Below, piece after piece: positions 47,653-58,433 of a DNA stretch of 64,000 bases; position 1 is the stretch's first letter, and each line of letters starts with the position of its first letter. Source of the stretch: Bostrychus sinensis (Eukaryota > Chordata > Actinopteri > Gobiiformes > Eleotridae); assembly GCA_020698575.1 (NCBI GenBank), contig CM036252.1:26179206-26243205 (forward strand). Direction: 5' to 3'. Under the pieces are notes generated by a model. The model was not told where the DNA came from. It saw nothing but the letters and a program-made list of their open reading frames with translations, and did not search any database. The position numbers were made by a program, and so were the translations under genes.

Positions 47653-49504
47653 CTGCAAGAAGAGAAGATATATTTACATTACATTTTATTGATTGATTAT
47701 TCGAAAGGCTCCAATGGCCCTTGAGATGGTGGTGGAAGCCGGTAGCTGGGATACTAGTTGAGGATTAGGAGTGCTTAAGAATTCTGCAGCAGTCTAAACT
47801 AAAGAGGAGAGAAAAGAGACTGAGGATTTAGTTTACAACAGAAAAATATGTCATCAGCTGGACACAATAAGAGACAGAGGAAGAAAAGGCCACAAAGAAA
47901 GAAGGTATTGTTCTATGTCTCTGAATATAAGCCACTTCAACATGTGGGAGAGGAAATCACATGACAAGGGAATTATTCATTTAGATTAGGAGGACACTGT
48001 CACCAGCAAATCAGACTAAATTTATTTCTAATAATGACGTCTCCTGACGTGTTAAATATTATTTGTCAAAGAAACAATATTATGCCTGTTTTTAGTATAC
48101 TTTTTGAATTAAGCCACTTTGGAAACATGTTTCAAATGTGATAGACATATGGTTGTCTTTTACTGTCTTCAAAATAGAAAATGAGCTACAGCTAACTGAC
48201 TATCTTGCCTTTCTAGTCATTTTTGATATCCCACACCTAGTTTGTATAGAGATATCTATGAAATAGGTCAGTTCACAAGACAGCAACTCTAACTTTAACT
48301 AGCTAGCAGTACAATTCTAATAGACGTGCTCTATGCAAAGAAAGTGAAGTGTCATTTTTGTTGTAAACCTCTAGTATAGAGCCTGGAGTGTGTCTCAGGA
48401 ACAATTTTTGGATTTTAAATAAGGGGAGGGGAAGACTTTTGATAGCTGATATACTGTATTTTCTAACTATGCTTGGCCTAAAATAAAAAAAAAACCAAAC
48501 AAACTTTATTTATGTAAATTATCAGTGATTTATAAATCATTATTTTAGTTTTTGGAACATCTAATACATTAAAAAGCTGGCTGTTGGCCATAACTGTAGC
48601 TATTACCAAAAACTGCATATTTTTGCAACATTAGAGCACCTAAAAGAAATAGGCTTCCATACATTATTTATTTTTACATTTATTCCAATGGACTGTATTT
48701 ATGTGATCTATCAACTTCTTTCTACCAATAACTATTTTAATTACTATTGTCAAATTGCCTCGTCTTATCTCTATAAGAAATAAACATACAAATTAGAAGG
48801 TGCACTGTTGTAGCGCTTGGATCAATCATTTATTTCTGTGAATTAAATATCATTTTAATTGACTGTAGTAATATGATCCACCTGCTTCCATCCACCCATG
48901 TCAATTTTGATTACTTAAATGCCTAACCCTACCTAAAATGCAATTAACAAACATAATCAAGTCTGCAAATTGTAAACTCCTGTGCCACACTCCTGCCTCC
49001 AGAAAACAAAGAATTTAAGCAAAACACAAACAGACCATTCATCCAATCACAGCAGTGCTCTATGGACAAAACATGACAAAGCCTTCACACCCACCGGCGA
49101 CAAACAGCATGTGTGCAAGTGAGTGTCTCATTTGTAGTAAGCCGCTGCTTTCTTGCTGGAGTGAGGTGGGAGTCGGCGCATGGACAGAGGGGGGGGCACC
49201 CTGACGAAGCATGGAGGAGGAAGAATGAGGGGTGAGCGGAGGTTTAGCATGTGATGAAAAAGCTTCACATAACATTACAGCTTGCTCGGAAATGGAAACA
49301 ATGAGGTTTAACATGAGAATATTATGGTCACTGAACGATTAAAAATGGATTCATACACAGATTTTATTTAAAAATCCTTTTCCAGATTCAAACTTTTCTA
49401 TAATTGTGGTTCCCAATCATGTCAATTGGTATTGCAAAAGAAAAATGATAATGGTCAGGAGACTTAAACATTAAAAAAGAACACTTGGGTAACACCTTAA
49501 CACG

Positions 49505-50025
49505 TTGAAGCTGCACTACCTGATTTCTTTTTCCTTGTATTTTGGCAAAGCTAATTGTTTAGATATTAGTAAAGCATAAGAGAAGTCATCTGAGAAAAAA
49601 ATTGACTTTGAGGTCACCTGTGGGCTGTATTATAAGGGTTTTTGTTTTAGAGCGAGGGAAGGAACAGTTTAACCAATCACACGCTTTCATAGGACAGGAG
49701 CACTCTGATTGGTCAATACATCCTTTATCTATCCAGAACTAGAATCTATCAGGAACAATGTGAAGGAGCCATTGTTTTATTTCAAAATTCATAGCTTATT
49801 CACAGTATTTTTATTTTTTATTTTAAAGAATTAAAAGCAAACTCCAGATCTCTGCTATGTTATTGTAATAGCTCCTGGCTCGTGTACATACCTACAGGTT
49901 TGTGTGAGACTGTGATAGAGCGTCGCCAAGGAGAGGAATTAGGAAAGTGGAGTGTATCATTCAAACTCTACATTTTTTTAGACACATCACTTTTACAGTC
50001 ACAAAATCAGGTAGTGCAGCTTTAA
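49505..50025. mobile_element. TTAA-type MITE with GAAGCTGCACTACCTGATTT ends
   Basis: Left end TTGAAGCTGCACTACCTGAT and right end ATCAGGTAGTGCAGCTTTAA are inverted copies; the border tetranucleotides are TTGA (mutated) and TTAA. 521 bases, non-coding, a different family from the 46297 element. Confidence 0.75.
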
Positions 50026-50443
50026 GTGTTAGACAAGGATTAGTAATCAGTTAATTGATTACTGATTATTAATAAACACCACTCAGTTATAACAACTGTT
50101 ATTAATGTTTAATTCCTGAGCAATAAGCTCATGTAAATCAATGCTAAATTATAAACACCAGTGTTAATATAGTATCTATAAACTATTTATTTGATGAAAT
50201 AATATCATAAATGACATTTATTAATGCTTTATGACTGCTTAATAGTAGTGAGTTATTCTAAAGTGTTAATGAAAGATGTTATTCCAAGTATTATCAAGAC
50301 AACTAACATCAAAAGAAACACACCGTGGAATTTACAAATTAAATGTCATACTTTTCCATACTGCATTGGACCCCAACATTTCAGACATGAAAACCAGATG
50401 GATTCAATTGATGAGAGCAAATGATAGTGAATAGTAGTAGAAC

Positions 50444-52937
50444 TTACCAGCTCGCCCGGACTGCTTCTATGTCACTCACTAAGTTTTGGGCCAAACAAAT
50501 CCCAAAAATCTTTAGAGGAAAAAAAATAAGTGTATCTGTATCTTCCGAGCACCAGATAAAGAAGTAAATGTAAATGACTGTAAATGTAAACTGGACTGAC
50601 CTGCAGTAGTGCTACTCCAATGAAAATCCCCGCTACCAAAGTGAGGTTGTCCTGCAGCCACTTCTCAAACTGAGGTACACAGCCTTTCACATTGATGTAG
50701 TCCTTCTGCTCAGAGTCCTGGAAGCAGCCAAACAACCAAAACACGTCAATTGCATTGCTTCCCATGGGTAAAATAAAAATAAATAAATACGATTACTTAC
50801 TGGTTTAGCTCGAATGTCATATCCACATTGAGTGTTTATTACATCCTCCTTAAAATGTTGAAGAAAAAAAAAAAAGACGAACTATAAAGTGACTTTTTAG
50901 ATGAGTATGGTTTTAAATCTGACAAATAATCAATTTCTTTTGTTACAAGGTGATGGAAATGGTAATCCTTACTGCAGGGTCCTTGGTGCAGCAGGAGAAG
51001 GGGACTCCACATTTTTCTCGACTGGGATTTCCATCAGTGCAGTTAAAATAGATGTTCAGGTTCCAGTCATCGGCTCCAAATGCACCACAGCACTCCCACT
51101 AATCAGTCAACAGAAAGACAGCATTAGCTACCATGTTTCAAAGGCATTATAAACTCTTTGCTGTTGCAAGTGTTGTGAGGAACTAGACTGCATCCACACT
51201 CTGCCCTAGGAAAATGTACTTTTACTTTTGATGGCTAGCCAGGCTACAAAACATTTAAATGTCATTCTGCACCATTAAAATACCCATTCATATTTATAAC
51301 TTACATATTCCTGAGTGAAGTCAATGAGGTTCTGAAGGTCAATATCATCACGGTACGCCCGAATGTTGTTGTTGATAAAAAGGTTCAGCTGGTCTTTAAT
51401 CCAGTCCTTAAAGACGAAGGCCAGGACTCCTGTGGTCAGCTCCAGGAAGAAGATGATTCCCAGGAACACTGAGAACTACAAGCAAAAGCAACCAGGAAAA
51501 CATTATTATCAATTTAGGTCTGAGATACAGTCACATATTGTAAGTACCTTCAGGAGTATTAAAATAGAACTTACAAACTTGAGGAGGAAAGTATTCTCCC
51601 GCAGAGCACCAATGCATCCCGCAAAGCCCAGGATGAACATGACCCCTCCCACCACCATGAAGAGCCAGACCGGGTCCAGGCCCCCCAGGTCTGTGATGGA
51701 CGAGATGTTGGACAGAACACCCTAGAGTGGGAGACAAAGGAAAATCTTTCTTAGCCCGAGAGAGAGCAGCTGGTCCCTTTAACAACAGGAAATTACATAA
51801 TACAGGAGTACATTAACCATACAATACAGTAACTATTATGATGATAGCCTCTGTGTACCTTCTCACTCCATGCCCACAGCCCAATCCCAACCAAGGCCAT
51901 GCCCAGCAGCTGTAAAACAACATAATCATATCATACATCTGGAATATATGTTAATATAAAATGACATAAAGACAGTGACATTGTTCAAAACAAGGGCATT
52001 GTCTCTGAGGCCATATTAGGATGCATGTATTTTCCTGCTTCCAATTTGTATTTTTTCTATAGCCATGTGGTATATTGTAACCCTTCTCATCTCTTGGAAT
52101 ACATAAGATAGAGTTAATGCTAGTATGTGCATTTTTATGAAGCTTAGATAGCACCTTCTGCAGTTCTTCTGATGCTTATGACTTTATTTACATACATACA
52201 TATTTACATTGTTTACGTCATGTTTTTACGCTCAATAAAAAAGTAAGGGTTTCCTGACCGTATTATCCGAAAAATGAAGTTTAAGCAAGCTAACGTACAA
52301 AGACAAACGATCAGAGAGTAAAACAGATTTTGATTGTCATTAAATCAAACATGGCATTTCCGTTGTTATCGTTTTCTCTCTATATTTGGCCACATTCCGC
52401 GCGTAATGAACTTTTACAGATAGCACAACTTCCCCAAGTTAAGGTAGGTCCCTTTAAAATAGGGTGTTTAGGATTTCCCTGCTTGTTAATATGAATTATG
52501 TCTGTCCTTCCGTTTCTTTATCTGAACAGTGCTCTATCTCTTGTTGTGTATCCAGTATGAATGCAGCAGCTGACACTGGGACGCTGAGCTGTCATTAGTT
52601 CACTACAAAAAGCCGATTAGTTCTCAGCTGAGAGGCGGCCGCAGCTGTTTCCTTCCCCCGTTATATTATACCTGCACGGATATATCTGTACACAGCGTTA
52701 ATATAAAGCCTTAGTAAAGAATAAAATAAGTAGGCTATGAACTTGGAAGGGTGTGCAGTGGGATAACGGGCCACTAGTAAAGGCCTCCCCCTCCCTTTTG
52801 GCAAACGGACGCGTAACTGTAGCCGAGGCGCGGAGAGGAGCGCGGAAAAGCCTTACCCAAAAGAGGATGTTGAATCCAAAAATAAAATACTTGATGCAGC
52901 AGCTGACTTCGTGGCCCTTGTAGTGGTTCCCCGACAT
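50444..52937 (-). CDS. tspan5: Tetraspanin-5 (8 coding exons)
   Basis: Exons in transcript order: 52937-52857, 51909-51859, 51721-51575, 51475-51305, 51098-50973, 50848-50801, 50717-50601, 50509-50444; 807 bases, 268 residues, equal to human TSPAN5. All GT-AG and in frame. Four membrane segments flank a short first loop (NIS sequon) and a large second loop containing CCG (in WECCGAFGADDWN), NCT, SCC, QCGY and GCVPQ; that makes eight loop cysteines, the TspanC8 signature. TspanC8 proteins carry the metalloprotease ADAM10 out of the ER and so influence Notch signalling. N-terminal CC in VSCCIKYFIF is a likely palmitoylation site. The C-terminus is SDIEAVRASW. Convergent with rap1gds1, as in human 4q23. 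The stop TAA lies inside TGGTAAGT, a consensus donor. Teleosts have two copies; which one this is I cannot tell. Confidence 0.97.
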
Positions 52938-53260
52938 GTTTGAGCATCGTCAGCGCGCCGGACTGATGGAGGAAAACACGGCCTGCTTCACAGGCTTTGT
53001 GTGATGGAGGGAGCAGGTTCAGCGTCCCGGGGATGCATTTCACTCCCGATACCGAGTCGCCTCGAGCCGACAGCGGGTGAAGGGTCGGTAAAAACACGCA
53101 CCTCAAGTCGTATGCACGAAGAGAGGCGCTTTCCGCTCAAAGAAAGTAAATAATATTCAATATTTCAAGCAAATTGCGCCCCCAGAAGAAGAGGCAACTG
53201 CTACTCGCGATGCTCGTCAGCGATTGGATGAAGGGAAACTTGAAAGACTGAAAGAACAGC
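52560..53260 (-). promoter_or_regulatory. tspan5: tspan5 promoter and 5' UTR
   Basis: A GC- and CpG-rich island (GCGGCCGC at 52635, GCGCGGAAAAG, CCTCGAGCCGACAGCGGG) spans the first coding exon and the sequence upstream of the ATG, then falls to AT-rich sequence after about 53330. The transcription start is not determined. Confidence 0.55.
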
Positions 53261-53329
53261 CAATCAGATTAGAGAGAGACTGGGTCACTTCCGCTCTTTA
53301 CCCTTTCATCATCGTCATTGATTGTTGCT

Positions 53330-54014
53330 ACCTTTGTAAACTTTTGTATTTTTTTTTAACCCGATTGACTCCTCACTTGATAACAGTACAGTAGGCCTAT
53401 ACTTGACGTTTAAAATAAACATAATCATATTACTTTTTTGCTTCATTGTAATACATGTAAAACACAATAGAACAAAGAAAAATGTCATTGCATCAAAATA
53501 TTGTATTTATATATTACTGGATTTTATTTTTTTTTCTCATATAGGCCTACATTAAAATGTTACATCGAATATACATTTTATAGCTTATGTTTTGCATGAT
53601 GTACGCTATTACATTTCAATTACCCAATGTTATTATATTTTTTTATAGAATTAACCAAATTAGGAAACCTATATAATGCCAATAAAATGTTCTTCAATTT
53701 GTGACTACAACATGTCAGTCGGTTATGTCACGTTTAGTGAACAAAATGAATATGAAACTGTTGCTATAATGGTCAGGTTGTATTTTCATATTCTATCCAC
53801 CGGAGGGCGCATCATACTATGCTTCTTCCGCATGTAGAAATATGCTTTAGAAAACTAACAGACAACCAAGAACTTTTACTTGAGTACATGTTTTAGTAAG
53901 CCTACTCTTTCTACCACTGACAATATATACTGCAGCTACAATAGATACAGAAGCATCTTTTTTGTCTCTTCTAAATCCAAACTTCTTATAATAGTTTCTG
54001 ACACTATGTAGCCA
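53330..54014. other. AT-rich intergenic stretch between tspan5 and the TGF-beta-like gene
   Basis: No exon seen on either strand. In particular, no cysteine-knot coding sequence follows the prodomain gene here on the minus strand. A TTTATT at about 53523 could be its poly(A) signal (AATAAA on the minus strand). Confidence 0.6.
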
Positions 54015-55186
54015 TCAGTCCCGGACCAGATGTGACTGGTACAGCACCAGTATGGGCTCCTTCAGTGACCCCTTGTCCACACTGTACAGACTCTGGGTCA
54101 GGGCCTCGTGTAGGACCAGACTTCCACTCTCATCTGCATACCTCAGCTGAAAACCTATCATCTCCACTGGTCTTTGAGCTATAGTGGCAGACACGTCAAA
54201 CACCTCATATCCAGAAGGGTGTCTCTGGTCTAGGTTCAGCACCCTCTCCTCCAGAGCTGGACCCTCATGTAGGCTGTCCCGGGACATTGTGATAGAGTGA
54301 AGGGTGACGGTCACACTCACTGGATATGGGTGTAGTGTCTTTCTGAATAAGACCAGCTCTGCTACAAGTATTGAGGGATTCAGAGCAGTGATGTTAAACC
54401 AGATCCATCCTGGAGGGGCATGGTCTGAACCTATGGACAAACAAGAAAAGAAAAGTTGAACCTACTGTATTTTAATATAGATTTGTTGTGTTAGAGGCAG
54501 CTAAATAAATAAATAATGTATCTTGTATATGTAAGTAAAAAATATACACGTTTGACTTTCACTCAGGATATTTAGTTTTAGCCAACATTTATAATCTTTT
54601 TTTATAATCTGAGCTCAAATCAAATGTTTGTTTTTTTACACTCACAATATTTATAAAAAATATTAAAATGTTCCTGCTATAATTATACATACATTAAAAA
54701 TAATAATTGTGACAAAAATTACCAAGGTACATAAAAAATTTCAATTATTATCAGTTTGTCAACATGACTATAATCATATGCTGTATTATATTCAAAAAAA
54801 GTTATTTCACAGCAAGAAATTCAGAAAATGTTTTTTTGTGTGTGTGTGTGTTGATGTAGCAAGCAACAACAAAGTATTTTAAATCATTTTTAAATCAATA
54901 ATAACATACCTTTAGAACTGCGAATGCTCTGGACCAGCGTTCCATCTGACCCCTCCAGGTCATGACCCTGCACTGAACCCAGGTGCTGGTAGAGTTTCCT
55001 CATGTATGGATGGGGCCTACCCTGATGACTGGCAGAAACCTTATCAATATGAAGCATCTCCAGAATGGCTTTGTTTTGTTTCTTGTCGCCTTCTGCCTCT
55101 CTGCGCTGATCCGTGGACAACAGGCCTGTGGTAGAACTCAGCAGCAGCAAGTTTAAGAACAGGTGCAAAAATCCTCCTCTGGCCAT
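54015..55186 (-). CDS. TGF-beta superfamily prodomain-only protein (2 exons)
   Basis: Exons 55186-54910 and 54430-54015 join in frame (AAA G / GT TCA) through GT-AG sites to give 230 residues. Residues 1 to about 22 are a signal peptide (MARGGFLHLFLNLLLLSSTT). Next comes ILEMLHIDKVSASHQGRPHP YMRKLYQHL, then DGTLVQSIRSS, WIWFNITAL, LVAELVLFRKTL, GYEVFDVSATI and EPILVLYQSHLVRD, then TGA. This follows the order of BMP/nodal/GDF latency prodomains: helix 1, TVRS-like segment, FN-x-S strand, AEL-x-LFR strand, xVFDV and LLVxY strand. The protein stops where the cleavage site and cysteine-knot ligand should begin, and none is found downstream. The exon structure is intact, so it may be a prodomain decoy, a recently truncated gene or a pseudogene. 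Which family member it came from I cannot say. It is divergent from frem1. Confidence 0.7.
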
Positions 55187-55521
55187 TATGACTGTAAACA
55201 GACTTAAGCTGCTCAGAAGTGGAGCTGATTTTTATGTTGGCCACAGTGCAATGGCAAAGCAGAAACATTGTGTGCAGTAATGGGTGTGCAGGAGCCACAG
55301 GGGCTGTCAGGACTTACTGAAGCAGTGAAACTCTGAAGCACAGGAATGTACTTTCTTTTGGCAGACTGCTCTAAGAACAGTAAGGAGCCAAGTCCTGAGC
55401 TGGCCTGAATAAGGACAGACTGGGACTTTGACCTAAAACACTTCTCTTCAAGTTCAGTAAAACATCAGGCCAGAACAACGCCTGACAATAGTAGGCTATG
55501 TATTCACTCTTTAGTCTACAG

Positions 55522-56206
55522 CAGTCTTTCCCAAAGACCAAAGCATTGTGGCCCCCTCAAAAATCAGACAAATCCATGCGGACCCCCAACAAAAACACTT
55601 GACTATATTTAAAAGTCTATGTCATGTTTTCCCCCATAGATTTCAGGAAAAAAAAACGTTAAGGTTATGAAGACTCCACTGCTTCAAATACAAGCAAAAA
55701 TAAAATAAAAAAACACTACAAATAATAATACAAAAATTCTATAAATAGAACTACAAACAATACCACCAAAATACTACAAAAATAATTTAGATAATAAAAC
55801 AAAAATACTAGAAACACTACTACAACTACTGGAAATAATAATTCAGAAATACAATGAATACAACTATAAATAATAGTACAAATGCCTCAAATACAAAACA
55901 AAAATATTACAAAAATACTACAAACACTACTATAGACTACTATACACTATAAATAATAGTACAAAAATACTTTGAATACAACTACAAATTATTACTAAAT
56001 TACTACAAATAATACTACAAAAATCACAGACTGATGGCTAAAATTGCTTCAAAATGATATTTTTAAATTAGTACCCAATTGTAATTAATTTCAAACAATT
56101 TTTAAAATTTTTTTTATGTACTTAATGTAGACGATCTCTGGCCGCCCTCCAGCAGCACCTTTCGCGGCCCACTAGGGGGCCCCGGACCCCACTTTGGGAA
56201 CCACTG
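55522..56206. mobile_element. hAT-type MITE with exact 8-base target duplication
   Basis: Ends: CAGTCTTTCCCAAAG on the left and, inverted, CAGTGGTTCCCAAAG on the right; the latter is a standard hAT terminus. Both sides are flanked by the same 8 bases, GTCTACAG (55514-55521 and 56207-56214). The 685-base interior has no coding capacity and is mostly a degenerate array of ACTACAAATAATA-like units. Confidence 0.9.
55690..56035. repeat. Degenerate tandem array inside the hAT MITE
   Basis: Units such as ACTACAAATAATACAAAAAT and AACTATAAATAATAGTACAAA recur at about 20-30 base intervals. Confidence 0.7.
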
Positions 56207-56760
56207 GTCTACAGAAAATAGTGCAATCCCCCTTGAACATATTTAACTTATTAATTGTTAAACTAACAGAATTTTTGGGAGTAAAGTTTACATAAGAAAC
56301 TGCTTAGTTGTAGCATATTGCTAAGGTGACCTTTCCTACAACTAGTCAGTCGCTGCTGGTTTGGTGGGCTAAATTAAAGAGGCTTAGGAAATGTAGCATT
56401 ATACCAGGACATTATTATAATTTAGGCTGCTACTTTAACTTACCTATGTATTTGTTTACAGTGGTCTGTAACTTATTAACGAATTAAGAAATGCTCAAAT
56501 GTGTATCTGTTTATAATTAGGTGCATAATTATGGTTGCAAGCTCTCACTGACAGTGTCCAGCCCAAACAGAACTTAAAACCCACCCAACACGATAAAAAA
56601 CAGCCCAAATCACAACCACTGTAAATGTTAACACTGTTGTTCATCCTAAAGAACAGAAACTTAACAGCAGCACTAAAAAAAAAAAAAAGAAAAAAAAAAA
56701 GAAAAAAAAAGTGCACAAACAGTGCTATCAGATAACCAAAGCCTTCCTGTTCAAAGTGAC

Positions 56761-56825
56761 CTAAAAAACAAACAAACAAACAAACAAACAACAAAAACAA
56801 ACAAACAAAAAACAACAAAACAAAA
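56761..56825. repeat. (CAAA)n microsatellite
   Basis: At least five uninterrupted CAAA units followed by interrupted ones; an A-rich run lies just upstream at 56674-56710. Confidence 0.85.
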
Positions 56826-58199
56826 CATGAAAAACCAACATAAATCACCTATTAAAAAAAACAAACGAACTAATGATATGAGTGGGTGGACACAGCAGTT
56901 TGAAATGTGTATTTTTTCTTTGTTTGCCAAAAAATTACATTTATTTTGTTGGTGTTTTCTCAAGAACATTTTCTAAAAACGTTGTGAAAAGCACCCCAAA
57001 TATTATAAACCAACCCAATGCTACTTTTTCCAGCCCAAGGTGTTCAAAAGAAGCCCAAATGGGCGGAAACCAGCCCAATCTGGCAACACTTTGCATAATT
57101 ACTAATAAGCTAGCGTTAATTAATTCTGCAACATGATTGGATAAAGCAGTCAGTAATTATCCAATCACATTGATCCTTTTTCTGATGCTGTGAATGCTTT
57201 AAAGCTGTTGATGTTTTGCGCTGTGGCGCACTTATAATTTGAAACACTGACAAAGGCTGACTGACCAAGCGAAGGACTGAGCTGCATTGCTTTTCAGTAC
57301 AACGGTGTTTCCTTCCACTTTTTTAGTGTAAAAATATGCCACTTGCATGCTTGCTTAGCTTAATAGTGCTAGCCTTACCATAGCCTGCTGTGGTTTCAAT
57401 TAGCTAGCCATGCTGTTTTTTGCTGGCCCAGTTAAATTTACAGGATACATTTAAGTAAGTGTTGTTTTTGCTTTCAACCTCTGACTAGTCATTAATTAGG
57501 GCTTTATAGGTAGTTCGCCTTTTATTATGTTATAACTTTCTTTTACCATTAGCATATTAAGCTTTTATCTTTTTACAATAACTATAAATTAATTCACAAC
57601 TGTTTTCACCATTGTGGCCCTGTTTGAAATTAGGTTACTAAACTTATGTTATTAAACCTCAAAGGTATCATGGAAAACCATAAAAAGCAAATTTTAACCT
57701 CATTATGACCATTTATTCCACATCCATGAACAACTGTAGATATAAATGCATTAACCAACTGCCCTCTAAAGCAATTTGAAGCAGTAGCTCTAGCGGTCCT
57801 TAGTTGCAGGTATATAAATTAATATTTTTTTGATAAAACTTTGCAATGTGTGTTATTGTATCTAAATGTGAGAATCTGGTGAGAGGTCAGGCATTTAACC
57901 CTACCTTTAGACCTCTGGACATTATTGATATAGTCAGATAAAGCGGCTTGTGCTGAGGTAGTGTGTTTGTTTTTGGTTTATAAGTTGGAGAAAAGCCATT
58001 TAGAGTAGAGTAGAGCACTGTGACCTATCGGAACTGGCATTTTTTAAAAGTGCAGATAAAGTGTATTTTCCTGCTCGCCTTTTCTTTACATTACTGCACC
58101 TTTAGCCTTTTATCTTGTGTTCAATAATGACAAAGCTGTTGCTAAAACCACCAGGCACTCTGGACAAGACTTTGATCTCGCAACCTTGTGTTTGTCTTG

Positions 58200-58433
58200 T
58201 CTGATTTTTTTGTGTGCTTTGTTTCTCCCAATCCAAGAACAGCAACAAGAAAAGGAAGGCGTCCCATGTCCTGTCTTCCTGCTGCTCCGCTTGTATCGTG
58301 GGCCTGTGGGTGGAGTTTATCACTGAGGAGGGAGCAAGCCAAACTCTGTCAACGAGCTAGTTGGTATTTGAAAGCTGAGGAGAGCGGACAGGTAGAGGAG
58401 AGGCGGCGGACAATCCAGATGTGAGCATATCAG
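58200..58433 (+). promoter_or_regulatory. frem1: Candidate untranslated first exon of frem1
   Basis: A moderately GC-rich stretch after AT-rich sequence, ending GAGCATATCAG followed by GTAAGG at 58434, a consensus donor. The next good acceptor ahead of the frem1 coding exon is TATTGACAG at 62777. The short open frames within show no homology that I recognise. The start of the exon is a guess. Confidence 0.4.

Larger units (their letters stand above)
46861..50443. other. tspan5 3' UTR / downstream region
   Basis: Between the TTAA MITE and the tspan5 stop. Part is presumably tspan5 3' UTR (minus strand), but no single poly(A) signal stands out; several TTTATT (AATAAA on minus) occur. It contains a possible spliced 38-base exon (47615-47652) and its downstream partner (up to 47529), a 58-base segment duplicated from 43942-43999, and a second TTAA MITE (49505-50025). 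Confidence 0.45.
55187..57200. other. Intergenic region upstream of the TGF-beta-like gene
   Basis: Contains a presumed promoter for the minus-strand gene (55187-55330, no clear elements), a hAT-like MITE (55522-56206), and long A-rich and CAAA microsatellites (56670-56830). The open frames in the A-rich stretch are low-complexity artefacts. Confidence 0.55.

Noticed and set aside
49060..49314. An 84-codon minus-strand open frame in the tspan5 3' region
   Set aside because: Part of it is the 58-base segment repeated at 43942, where the same frame is broken, and no family is recognisable.
53130..54014. Search for a missing cysteine-knot domain downstream of the prodomain gene
   Set aside because: I found no C-x-G-x-C type motif or open frame on the minus strand before the tspan5 promoter; the sequence is AT-rich and non-coding.
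56495..56976. Open frames rich in Phe/Leu/Val (minus) or Lys/Thr/Asn (plus)
   Set aside because: They are translations of poly(A) and (CAAA)n microsatellite DNA.
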